The position numbers and the translations under genes are program-made. From contig JAKQLF010000135.1 in NCBI GenBank assembly GCA_029567325.1, positions 1 through 36,554 on the forward strand: DNA of 36,554 nt, written 5' to 3'. The notes beneath the pieces are model-generated. The model did not search any database. It worked only from the letters and a program-made list of their open reading frames with translations, and was not told the DNA's origin. Positions 25,763-33,010 of the stretch are shown one piece after another. Numbering within the stretch: the first letter of the stretch is position 1; the number at the start of each line of letters is the position of its first letter. Origin of the DNA: Bacteroidota bacterium. Lineage in GTDB: Bacteria > Bacteroidota > Bacteroidia > Chitinophagales > Saprospiraceae.

Positions 25763-28429
25763 TTATCTCAACCACCGATAAGTCGCCTTGATCAAAAAAC
25801 TGTTCTTTCCAGCTCCATTCAGGATATTTGACCACAAACTTTTATTGAGCGGAGTATTGATATCGCCTTGTGCATCTGGTGTGTTGCCATGAGCCCAAAC
25901 CAAAAACAACTCAGAACCTGCCTTGTATTCCCATCTTGCTACCAAATTGCTCCTGAATTGCACAAAATTGAAGTCAGGTTTTGAGAAACTATAATCTATT
26001 GTGCCATCTCTATTTTCGTCTACCAAATACCTTCCCGATTCAGTTGTTATTTCTTGCGGACTGAATGTATGGAAACGCGCATCAAAGTCCTTACTCAAAG
26101 GATTATCTACGTAGCCAAAGTGGTCGTACAATGGCCTGGTAATATATGGTTGGGCATAATATTGAAGCGTGAGATCTGGAGTGATGTTGTAATTGAGTCT
26201 ATATGTGAGGTTGAGTGTGTTTTGTGAAACCTGACTTACTATCGTTTTTACCGCATCATTGTACGAAATCTGAGTTACATACTGCCCTTGTCTCGTATAA
26301 TTATAATTATATCCTAAAGCCAATGAAGTAGATAAGGCATTGATTGGCTGATACCTTATTGAAGCATCCATTCCATAATAATGGCTCGAACGTTTACCAT
26401 TTAAGCCACCGAAACCATTGAAAAAGAACCTCATTTTCTTCCGGGAATCCGTTCCTACATAAAACCAATTGGATACGCCATATTCATTTCGTAAAGAAGA
26501 ACCACCACGCAAAGCATTATTGGAAATATTCAATGGTGTATAATTAAATCCAACTCCTGTCTCCCAATTGTTATTGAAGTTTCCATGCAGATTGGTATTG
26601 AACCAAGTGTTGATGAGCTGTCCCCCAAAATCAAACTTTAAGTTGTGGTTGTAATTGATTCTGGCACTTCTGAATATTCCCTTTTGAGATGGCCACTGCA
26701 GTCCTGCCCAAGTAAAATGATTGATTTCATTAGCGGTAAGCATAAAACCTATGTCATTGGTCTCAAATTCCGGTGATCGGTAGGTAATGCCAGATTCAAA
26801 CTTAAATATTTCCCCAGACTTACCAGGCTTACCCGCTGACTTTCCAATTTTGAAGGTCGCGCTGGTACCTGTCAAGGAAGTTCTGTTGGTATCAACTTCC
26901 GTTTCCGAAGCATTTGTTCTTTGAAAAAGGTGCTCAAAAGCAGTTTGGGTTTCAGTAATTTTTGCCTTACTTCCATAGACACTACTCATCAAAAAGTTTC
27001 CTGAGATATAGTACTTTCTTTGTTTCCAACTGTGAAAATAATCCATGCCACCACTGTAGGCATTGGTATGAAGCAAACCATTCAAATCACTTTTACGATT
27101 TACAGCAGTCACAATACCGCCAAAGTAACTCTCCCCTCCTTTGATATCTTTTTGAATTCTCGCAACGCTGTAATTGGTCAATGGCTCGACCAATGACTTT
27201 CTGCGATCGCCATCGTTGTCTTTGATGCCATACACATTATCAGTGATACTTTCCAGCAAACCAATGCTCCAACCTGAATTGGTTTTACCACTCAATTTTG
27301 CAGCAGCAAGGATCGGTGTAGAAATAGGTGTTTGAGCATACTCGCCATCAGCAAGGCTCACCCTACCATTCGGGCTACTCCCTATGCGACGGCTGTAAAA
27401 CAAGAGGTCGTTGTCAAAGTCCAAACCCACTGCAGAGTTGGTCATTTCATAGTTGAAAATATTTCTGCTTTCAATAAAGAATGGACGACGTTCTTCAAAA
27501 AAATTCTGGAATCCGTCGATTCGCACTCGCGAAGGATCCGCTTCCACCTGACCAAAATCAGGATTGACGGTATAGTCCAAAATCAAATTGGACGTCACCG
27601 CAATTTTACCATCCAAACCAAAAGTAATTTTCTTATCCAGTCCCGTTGCAAACGGATTGTTTTCATTGCCTTCATATGTATCCACTTTAGCCACGACATA
27701 TGGAGCTACCTCTACCTGCCTCCTGGGTTGAATGTCTTTTATACCATGAATTTCACCAAAACCACTGACCCACACACCAGATTTCTGTGGTATCACCTGC
27801 CAAATGGATCGCTCTTGATTTCTGAACACGTTGCGCATCACTTGCAAGCCCCAAACATTGCCCTGCTCTTTCCCAAATCGCAACTGACTGAAAGGTATCT
27901 TGATTTCGCCATACCATCCTTTATCAGTAATCGAGGTTTTAGCGTGCCAGATGGGATTCCAGCTTTCATCCCAATTATTCCCATTGTTTGAAGCCAACTC
28001 TTCGCTCCTGACTCCTGAAGCCGACAAAGTAAAAGAAAAGGCTGTTCTCAAGTCATGGTAACTATCCAACATCAATGTTACCCAATCACCTGGAAAACCA
28101 TCCCTCCTGCTCATTCTATTGATGATGGAATCTGGTGCAGAATCTTCACAAAAGAAAGCTGCATAGATGTAATGTTCGTCATACATTATTTTGAATTGAC
28201 TGGCTTGTGATGGCTTGGCTCCTTCATTTGGTCTATTCACAGTAAAGTCGCCTTGCCATGCTACCAAATTCCAAGCTTCTTCATCGATGATGCCATCTAC
28301 TTTGATGGTTACATTACCCAGGCTTGCAGTTTGGTATGCTCGTTTTGGGATGATGGTGTCAGGCACAGCTTGACTAGATAAAAAGGTACATATAAGGCAT
28401 GACAATATGATGGTGATGAATGTCTTCAT
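25763..28429 (-). CDS. DUF5916 protein with CBM9-like N-terminal domain
   Basis: 888 aa, ATG at 28429. Signal peptide to about residue 20 (TFLSSQA). Residues 40-235 are a CBM9-like carbohydrate-binding fold (VDGIIDEEAWNLVAW; YDEHYIYAAFFCEDSAP; GWYGEIKIPFSQLRFG). The rest matches the DUF5916 family, with the hallmark DYTVNPDFGQVEADPS, FFEERRPFFIES and LLFYSRRIG. The C-terminal 500 residues are rich in alternating aromatic strands and end in TYRWLR, consistent with an outer-membrane beta-barrel. The substrate is unknown. It lies downstream of the sigma-factor operon but is separated by a terminator (28506-28547), so it is probably a separate unit. Confidence 0.9.
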   Translation of the reverse strand: MKTFITIILSCLICTFLSSQAVPDTIIPKRAYQTASLGNVTIKVDGIIDEEAWNLVAWQGDFTVNRPNEGAKPSQASQFKIMYDEHYIYAAFFCEDSAPDSIINRMSRRDGFPGDWVTLMLDSYHDLRTAFSFTLSASGVRSEELASNNGNNWDESWNPIWHAKTSITDKGWYGEIKIPFSQLRFGKEQGNVWGLQVMRNVFRNQERSIWQVIPQKSGVWVSGFGEIHGIKDIQPRRQVEVAPYVVAKVDTYEGNENNPFATGLDKKITFGLDGKIAVTSNLILDYTVNPDFGQVEADPSRVRIDGFQNFFEERRPFFIESRNIFNYEMTNSAVGLDFDNDLLFYSRRIGSSPNGRVSLADGEYAQTPISTPILAAAKLSGKTNSGWSIGLLESITDNVYGIKDNDGDRRKSLVEPLTNYSVARIQKDIKGGESYFGGIVTAVNRKSDLNGLLHTNAYSGGMDYFHSWKQRKYYISGNFLMSSVYGSKAKITETQTAFEHLFQRTNASETEVDTNRTSLTGTSATFKIGKSAGKPGKSGEIFKFESGITYRSPEFETNDIGFMLTANEINHFTWAGLQWPSQKGIFRSARINYNHNLKFDFGGQLINTWFNTNLHGNFNNNWETGVGFNYTPLNISNNALRGGSSLRNEYGVSNWFYVGTDSRKKMRFFFNGFGGLNGKRSSHYYGMDASIRYQPINALSTSLALGYNYNYTRQGQYVTQISYNDAVKTIVSQVSQNTLNLTYRLNYNITPDLTLQYYAQPYITRPLYDHFGYVDNPLSKDFDARFHTFSPQEITTESGRYLVDENRDGTIDYSFSKPDFNFVQFRSNLVARWEYKAGSELFLVWAHGNTPDAQGDINTPLNKSLWSNILNGAGKNSFLIKATYRWLR

Positions 28430-28505
28430 ACTCTTATTATTTTAAATAAAAAGTTGATTAATAAGTAATTAGGTTGATTATTTTTCTAAGGACCTCCAAC
28501 AAAAA

Positions 28506-28547
28506 CAGGTCTCTGGAAGAGCGAAAAAAACTCAAACTAGAGACCTG
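28506..28547 (-). terminator. Rho-independent terminator of the sigma-factor operon
   Basis: Perfect 9-bp stem CAGGTCTCT / AGAGACCTG (28506-28514 and 28539-28547) with a 24-nt loop. Read on the minus strand it is followed by TTTTTGTT. It lies 140 nt downstream of the last DUF4097 gene. Confidence 0.65.
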
Positions 28548-28686
28548 CAGCCATTCAATCCAAATATGGAGCAAAATAGGACCGAATAGCATATTTTTTC
28601 TTAACCAATAGCTCTCTTTCCTTGTATTTGTGCCTTTGAAAAAAATGGTTTACTTTAAAAAAACCTTAGCTAGCAACAATTAGCCG

Positions 28687-29496
28687 TTACAATTTTTTGA
28701 TAGTGATGTCGCCATTCATGGTTGTCATTATGATTTCACTTCCACCACCATTGATTTTACCTTTGATAGAGCTTTCTTTTGAAACTTTGTAATAACCATT
28801 CTTTTTGGTTGTTTTTGCAGCTTCAGTACCCGTTGAAACTTGGATGTCAAAATCTGTGTAGACATTCCCATTTTCAGATCTGGTTTTTACATCAAACTTG
28901 GTAGCTGCTGGTAGAGAAAGATTGATGTCGCCATTCAAATTGGTAAAGGCCATTGGAGTATTTGGTTTCACGCTTGTAAAACTGATGTTAATGTCCTCAT
29001 TTAAGGTGTTGGCAACAACAGATCCTCCGACATTTCTCATGTTTATAGAGCCATTTATGTTGGATATCTCGTGATTGCCAATGACGTTTTCAACTTCTAT
29101 ATCCCCATCATTGATTGTGGATAATTTTAGCGAAAAGTTTTTGGGCACCCTCACATGAAGATTTACGTCATGGTTGGGATTTTCTGTGCCAATTTCCACT
29201 TTATTATTCTTTTCTGTAGCTACGATGCCATAACCAGCACCACCAGTTATCTTTTTCATACCGTTTTTTGTTTCCGGGCCTCTGCTTTGTTTCCTATTGC
29301 CTGTATTTGTGAAAGAGACATTGACATCATTGGTCGCATGGCTAGTTACCTTTATCGAACCAGTGATCAAGCCTATGTGAAGTGTTCCCTCCTTATCGGG
29401 AAATGTTAGTGGAATTGAAAAACTTTCTACATCTTGCGCAGAAACTTTCAAAATCATTGTGGCCATCATCATGACCGTAACCAATATTTTTCTCAT
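28687..29496 (-). CDS. DUF4097-type beta-solenoid protein, second copy
   Basis: 269 aa. Signal peptide to about residue 20 (MMMATMILKVSAQ). The mature protein is a repeated beta structure with NGDI-type turns (TINDGDIEVENVIG, NINGSINMRNVGG, NLNGDINLSLP, TMNGDITIKKL), the pattern of DUF4097/putative adhesin-like beta-solenoids. It begins 1 nt after the stop of the related gene upstream and is the last gene of the ECF sigma operon. DUF4097 proteins often occur with envelope-stress regulators; a molecular role is not known. Similar ends (MTTMNGDITIKKL and FETLNGDVYIKRIK) point to gene duplication. Confidence 0.83.
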   Translation of the reverse strand: MRKILVTVMMMATMILKVSAQDVESFSIPLTFPDKEGTLHIGLITGSIKVTSHATNDVNVSFTNTGNRKQSRGPETKNGMKKITGGAGYGIVATEKNNKVEIGTENPNHDVNLHVRVPKNFSLKLSTINDGDIEVENVIGNHEISNINGSINMRNVGGSVVANTLNEDINISFTSVKPNTPMAFTNLNGDINLSLPAATKFDVKTRSENGNVYTDFDIQVSTGTEAAKTTKKNGYYKVSKESSIKGKINGGGSEIIMTTMNGDITIKKL

Positions 29497-29497
29497 C

Positions 29498-30466
29498 TTA
29501 TTTTATCCTTTTAATGTATACATCCCCATTAAGGGTTTCAAAATTGATTTTGGATGTTCCATTACCTATAACAATGCCATCCGTTTTATTAAGCTTAAAT
29601 TGTTTTTTACCTTTTTTGGTTTCTTCAGATTTTTCCGTATCATCCAATTTTGTAAAATTTTCGTAGTCTGTATAAAGGTCTCCTTGCATACTCTTGAATT
29701 TACAAGCTGCAGAAAGCGATTCCGGACCACTGAAATTGATGTCTCCATTGATGGTGTGGAAAGATCCATCCTTCTGACCATTTGCAACTTCTACAGTTAT
29801 ATCGCCGTTCACCGTATGTGCTTTTTCTACATAATTAGCGGCCTCTGCATGAATGTCACCGTTGACAGAATTGATGTTTAACTTTCCATCCACATTTGCA
29901 ACATGAACATCTCCATTTACTGTACTTAATACTACAGAAGTATTTTGTGGTACTTTGATGGTATAATCCAATTCCAGATTGTATGGAATTTTGTTTTTGT
30001 GATTATTATTATTTGAATAATCTTTTGGTCGGGTATCATACGGAAAAGCCGTATAAAGGACCAAATCACTTCCTTCATCTGCTCCCAATTTCACTTCGCT
30101 TTTCCCTTTCTCCAGATCTGCTTCATTTGCAGCAGAAATAGTTTGAGCAATATCCACGATGATTTTATTTCCTGAATGACTCATGATTTTAATTTCACCA
30201 TTCAAATTATAAAGGCTCATGCTTTGGGCATCATATTCTTGATGAATATCTTTTTTATCCTTCAATTCATAATCATCCTCCCAATTTACACCATCATAAT
30301 TGAAATTAAAATCGAAGTTTGGAATTTTAATGTCAATCTCTGGAATGTCCAATTCAATCGCCAATTCTGAATCCTCATTGGTATTTACAGCAACATGCTG
30401 TGCATTTACTTGTGGCTCATTGCATGCATATAGCACCAACATTGCCAATGTTATCATTATTTTCAT
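29498..30466 (-). CDS. DUF4097-type beta-solenoid protein, first copy
   Basis: 322 aa. MKIMITLAMLVLYAC looks like a lipoprotein signal with Cys15, although a later cut at VNAQ is possible. A negatively charged stretch (about 35-80) is followed by the repeat region with STVNGDVHVANVDG, NSVNGDIHAEA, HTVNGDITVEVANG, HTINGDINFSG and ETLNGDVYIKRIK, the DUF4097 pattern. It lies 39 nt after the anti-sigma gene and 1 nt before its paralogue, so it belongs to the same operon. Probably an envelope protein made under the control of the adjacent sigma factor (inference). Confidence 0.83.
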   Translation of the reverse strand: MKIMITLAMLVLYACNEPQVNAQHVAVNTNEDSELAIELDIPEIDIKIPNFDFNFNYDGVNWEDDYELKDKKDIHQEYDAQSMSLYNLNGEIKIMSHSGNKIIVDIAQTISAANEADLEKGKSEVKLGADEGSDLVLYTAFPYDTRPKDYSNNNNHKNKIPYNLELDYTIKVPQNTSVVLSTVNGDVHVANVDGKLNINSVNGDIHAEAANYVEKAHTVNGDITVEVANGQKDGSFHTINGDINFSGPESLSAACKFKSMQGDLYTDYENFTKLDDTEKSEETKKGKKQFKLNKTDGIVIGNGTSKINFETLNGDVYIKRIK

Positions 30467-30505
30467 TTTAATTTAATTTGTTTTGTGAAGCTCATTGTCT
30501 GAGCA

Positions 30506-31342
30506 CTAAATAGAAAGTAGTTCTATGGTATTTTCAAATTTGTCTTTTACGTAAATGTTGAGTTCCTTATCGTTGAGCTTTTGTTGTAAAGGCTCGATAG
30601 ATTTGCGCTCTTGTAATTTGATCATCGCATCGGCCAATGCCACTTGTACAAGAGGTGATTTTTCATCCATCAAAGCTGTGAGTAAAACTTCCCTTACTTT
30701 AGGTTGATCTGCAAATTTTACCAGTGCATTGAGCGCTACGATGCGTACATTATCATTTGGGTCAAACTGAAAAGTGGAAAACAATGCGTTTAATATTTTG
30801 CTATCTACTTCTGTCATTTCAGCCGTATAATTTACTGCTTTCATACGCTCCGTTGCCTGCGGATTTTGCAGCATAGCCAACATCATCAATTCCTTCATGC
30901 TTTGGACATCTTCAGACAAGCGCTCTACTTTAGATCCCGAAGCAAAATTATTTCCCATGTTGACCACACCAGAAATACTGTAACCCAATAGACAGCCAAG
31001 TACCAGTAAGGTCATGCCGAAAGCCAATTTGGAATCAAACCAATTACTGGAAAGATTTTTCAACTGGTTCCAAAAGCTATTGGATGTTTTTGGCTCAGTG
31101 GTTGATTTAAATTCATGCAACATTTCAAAAAAATCAGCATCCATTTTAGTGGAAGGTGCAGGAATTTGTATTTGACTCATGGCCTGCCACAACGCTTTCG
31201 TTTCTGCAAATTGTTGGCCAATTTCATGGTTGTTTTGAATGAGGTTTTCTAATTTCAAACGTTCGGTTTGACCAAGTCTACCATCCAGATAATCGATCAG
31301 CATGGTCTCTGTCACCTGTTGATTAAAATCTTGCTGTTCCAT
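30506..31342 (-). CDS. Membrane anti-sigma factor with HEAT-like C-terminus
   Basis: 278 aa. Residues 1-60 resemble the cytoplasmic anti-sigma domain (LIDYLDGRLGQTERLKLENL; no zinc Cys/His cluster seen). One membrane segment spans about residues 105-127 (LAFGMTLLVLGCLLGYSI). The outer part (about 180-275) has alternating helices of HEAT-repeat type (NVRIVALNALVKFADQPKVR; PLVQVALADAMIKLQ). The start overlaps the end of the sigma factor gene by 20 nt, which usually means translational coupling of a sigma/anti-sigma pair. It should hold the sigma factor at the membrane until an envelope signal arrives; the HEAT part may be the sensor (inference). Confidence 0.82.
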   Translation of the reverse strand: MEQQDFNQQVTETMLIDYLDGRLGQTERLKLENLIQNNHEIGQQFAETKALWQAMSQIQIPAPSTKMDADFFEMLHEFKSTTEPKTSNSFWNQLKNLSSNWFDSKLAFGMTLLVLGCLLGYSISGVVNMGNNFASGSKVERLSEDVQSMKELMMLAMLQNPQATERMKAVNYTAEMTEVDSKILNALFSTFQFDPNDNVRIVALNALVKFADQPKVREVLLTALMDEKSPLVQVALADAMIKLQERKSIEPLQQKLNDKELNIYVKDKFENTIELLSI

Positions 31343-31886
31343 TTTCTAATTTTAAATATATTTCTTTTAATTGTTTGATTGCTCGATGTACTTTGACCTT
31401 CACATTTGCCTCTGTAATTTCCAGAATACCGGCAATTTCTTTATAAGGTAAATCTTGATATTTGCTCAAAACCAAAATTTCCCTAGCATCAGCATCCATT
31501 TTACTCAGTGCGAAATTGACTAGATTTTTAGAATCCTGTCTTTCACTTTCGTTTACAAATGAATGATTCATTTCAGCATCACTTACTTTTACCATGTCAT
31601 CCAGAAACTGATAGCGCTGCGATTTTTTGAATTTATCATGAATACAATTTCTGGCAATATGGTACATCCATGCTCTGAATTCACCCTGACCTGTAAAAGA
31701 TGCTCGATACTTGAGCATTCTATAAAAAACAGCTTGAACGATGTCTTCACTTCCGCTTTGTTCTCCAGTCTGATGGTAGGCAAACCCATACAGAGCTGAA
31801 GAATGGCGTTTGTACAACAAGGCCATCTTATCCAGTTCACCGGCTTTTACTCCGAGCATTAAGTGATTATCAGTGAGCGAATCCAA
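31323..31886 (-). CDS. ECF-type RNA polymerase sigma factor
   Basis: 187 aa. Region 2 lies at about residues 20-90 (SSALYGFAYHQTG; SEDIVQAVFYRMLKY; FRAWMYHIARNCIHDKFKK) and region 4 at about 125-180 (DAREILVLSKYQDLPYKEIA; ITEANVKVKVHRAIKQLKEI). The start is a TTG at 31886: the first ATG (residue 10) would remove LTDNHL, a stretch usually kept in these proteins, and no ATG or GTG exists further upstream before the TAG at 31926-31928. First gene of the operon with the anti-sigma factor and two DUF4097 genes. A candidate ECF-type promoter sits just upstream, which would allow autoregulation. Confidence 0.9.
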   Translation of the reverse strand: MDSLTDNHLMLGVKAGELDKMALLYKRHSSALYGFAYHQTGEQSGSEDIVQAVFYRMLKYRASFTGQGEFRAWMYHIARNCIHDKFKKSQRYQFLDDMVKVSDAEMNHSFVNESERQDSKNLVNFALSKMDADAREILVLSKYQDLPYKEIAGILEITEANVKVKVHRAIKQLKEIYLKLENGTARF

Positions 31887-31918
31887 ATTGTTTTTCCGTT
31901 TTATGCTGTTGTTTGAAT

Positions 31919-31947
31919 GGATACTCTATTTGAAGGAAAAGGTTACA
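31919..31947 (-). promoter_or_regulatory. Candidate ECF sigma self-promoter
   Basis: Minus strand: TGTAAC (31947-31942), 17-nt spacer, GTATCC (31924-31919), ahead of the TTG start at 31886. The AAC core in -35 and GTA/GTC-type -10 with 16-17 nt spacing are typical of ECF promoters. No TAnnTTTG match is present here. Confidence 0.4.
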
Positions 31948-32004
31948 GAGCGGGTGATTTATTTTTTATTTTATTGGAATGATGGTAAAATTATTAAAAT
32001 TATG

Positions 32005-32053
32005 TCAGTTTTCAGTGGTCAGCTATCAGTGATCAGTTTTCAGTTTTCAGTTT
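32005..32053. repeat. Degenerate heptamer array TCAGNNN, seven copies
   Basis: TCAGTTT, TCAGTGG, TCAGCTA, TCAGTGA, then TCAGTTT three times: TCAG is constant and the last three bases vary. A second array follows at 32101. Confidence 0.85.
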
Positions 32054-32066
32054 TGAAACAAGAAAG

Positions 32067-32090
32067 AAGGGGCGAATGGCTTTCGCCCTT
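32067..32090. repeat. Hairpin between two heptamer arrays
   Basis: GGGCGAA (32070-32076), loop TGGCT, TTCGCCC (32082-32088), with AAG/CTT flanks. It is placed between two seven-copy arrays. Too far from a gene end to be an obvious terminator. Confidence 0.5.
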
Positions 32091-32100
32091 ACATTTATTT

Positions 32101-32149
32101 TCAGATATCAGTTATCAGCGGTCAGCAATCAGTTTTCAGCGATCAGATT
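32101..32149. repeat. Degenerate heptamer array TCAGNNN, seven copies
   Basis: TCAGATA, TCAGTTA, TCAGCGG, TCAGCAA, TCAGTTT, TCAGCGA, TCAGATT: again TCAG constant and three variable bases, exactly seven copies. Confidence 0.85.
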
Positions 32150-32286
32150 TGACAAATATTAAGAGAAGAGAATGGCATTATTACATATTTGATTATTTCA
32201 TAATATGAAATGTTAATTCATCCTATGAAAGGAACATTTCCCTTCCTTAAAATTAAAAAACATGACAATTTGCAACTAAATATGGT

Positions 32287-32294
32287 TACATTTG
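32287..32294 (+). promoter_or_regulatory. Candidate -7 box for hicAB
   Basis: TACATTTG matches TAnnTTTG. Only 4 nt separate it from the hicA ATG at 32299, which would give a leaderless or nearly leaderless mRNA. A TTTG at 32269-32272 is 14 nt upstream, shorter than the usual spacer. Confidence 0.35.
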
Positions 32295-32298
32295 CGTT

Positions 32299-32541
32299 AT
32301 GTCCTCTAAAGAAAAGCTAAAACAACGATTCTTGACCATGCCAAAAAACTTCCACTATAATGAAATGGTGAAGCTACTCGGCGATTTTGGATACCAAGAA
32401 TTAAAAATTGGAAAGACTTCTGGTTCAAGGGTGAAATTTGTTAATCAAGTTGGAGATCAAATTAGAATGCATAAACCTCATCCAACCGGAATTTTAAAAG
32501 CATACCAGTTAAAAGAAATAAAAGAGAAATTAGGATTATGA
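32299..32541 (+). CDS. hicA: HicA-family mRNA interferase toxin
   Basis: 80 aa. The HicA pattern is clear: KNFHYNEMVKLLGDFGYQEL, then GSRVKFVN, MHKPHPTGILKAYQLKEIKE (in parts), with the conserved His-Pro-His region near residues 58-62. HicA binds and cleaves mRNA until neutralised by HicB. The first ATG is preferred over the one at 32338, because related toxins begin with a similar basic KEKLKQRFL helix. Overlaps hicB by 4 nt (ATGA), the standard toxin-first order of hicAB. It lies in a repeat-rich accessory stretch. Confidence 0.9.
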   Translation: MSSKEKLKQRFLTMPKNFHYNEMVKLLGDFGYQELKIGKTSGSRVKFVNQVGDQIRMHKPHPTGILKAYQLKEIKEKLGL

Positions 32542-32876
32542 AAAACTTAGAATATAAAGGATATACGGGTACGATTGAGTACAGTCATGAAGACCAATTG
32601 TTTTATGGCAAAGTGATTGGAATAAAAAGTTTGATATCCTATGAGGGCGCAACGGGTCCAGAATTAGAAGCAGATTTTAAAGAATCAATTGATGATTATT
32701 TATCGGATTGTGTGGAAATGAATATAAAATCGGAAAAGCCATTTAAAGGGAGTTTTAATGTAAGGATTCCGACAGAACTCCATAAGGAAGCCGCAATAAA
32801 AGCTCAGGAGTTAAATACCTCTTTAAATAGTTTTGTGGCTGAGTCAATCAGGGCAAGATTATTGGAGCGTTTATAG
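32538..32876 (+). CDS. hicB: HicB-family antitoxin with RHH domain
   Basis: 112 aa. Residues 1-60 are the degenerate RNase H-like HicB fold (YKGYTGTIEYSHEDQLFYGK; ISYEGATGPELEADFKESID in part). Residues 70-112 form a ribbon-helix-helix DNA-binding domain (GSFNVRIPTELHKEAAIKAQ; LNSFVAESIRARL). HicB binds HicA to block it and represses the operon through its RHH domain. Overlaps hicA by 4 nt, so translation is coupled. Confidence 0.92.
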   Translation: MKNLEYKGYTGTIEYSHEDQLFYGKVIGIKSLISYEGATGPELEADFKESIDDYLSDCVEMNIKSEKPFKGSFNVRIPTELHKEAAIKAQELNTSLNSFVAESIRARLLERL

Positions 32877-32927
32877 TAAATTCGTAGCTACAAAATATTT
32901 TACTCCTGGACCAATGGCTATGGATAT

Positions 32928-32973
32928 ATCGTTTATTCGTTTATTCGTTTATTCGTTTATTCGTTTATTCGAT
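32928..32973. repeat. Octamer array ATTCGTTT, about five copies
   Basis: Tandem ATTCGTTT at period 8 between hicB and the hydrolase gene. The same octamer family (TTTATTCG/TTTATGCG) appears inside the 34.1-34.4 kb repeat. Confidence 0.85.
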
Positions 32974-33010
32974 GGAAATTTTTATCTCAGAGCTGGTTTT
33001 TATGACCAAA

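Larger units (their letters stand above)
31887..32298. other. Intergenic region with heptamer arrays, 412 bp
   Basis: Divergent gap between the sigma operon and hicAB. Contains the ECF promoter candidate, two seven-copy heptamer arrays with a hairpin between them, and the hicA -7 box. The ORF at 31873-32208 across the repeats has no family resemblance and is discarded. Confidence 0.7.

Noticed and set aside
27332-27991. 219-aa plus-strand ORF
   Set aside because: Lies entirely antisense to the well-supported DUF5916 gene and shows no domain features.
29459-29881. 140-aa plus-strand ORF
   Set aside because: Antisense to the DUF4097 pair; Phe/Ile-rich composition is that of a shadow frame.
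31873-32208. 111-aa plus-strand ORF upstream of hicA
   Set aside because: Crosses the TCAGNNN heptamer arrays and the sigma gene promoter; composition reflects repeats.
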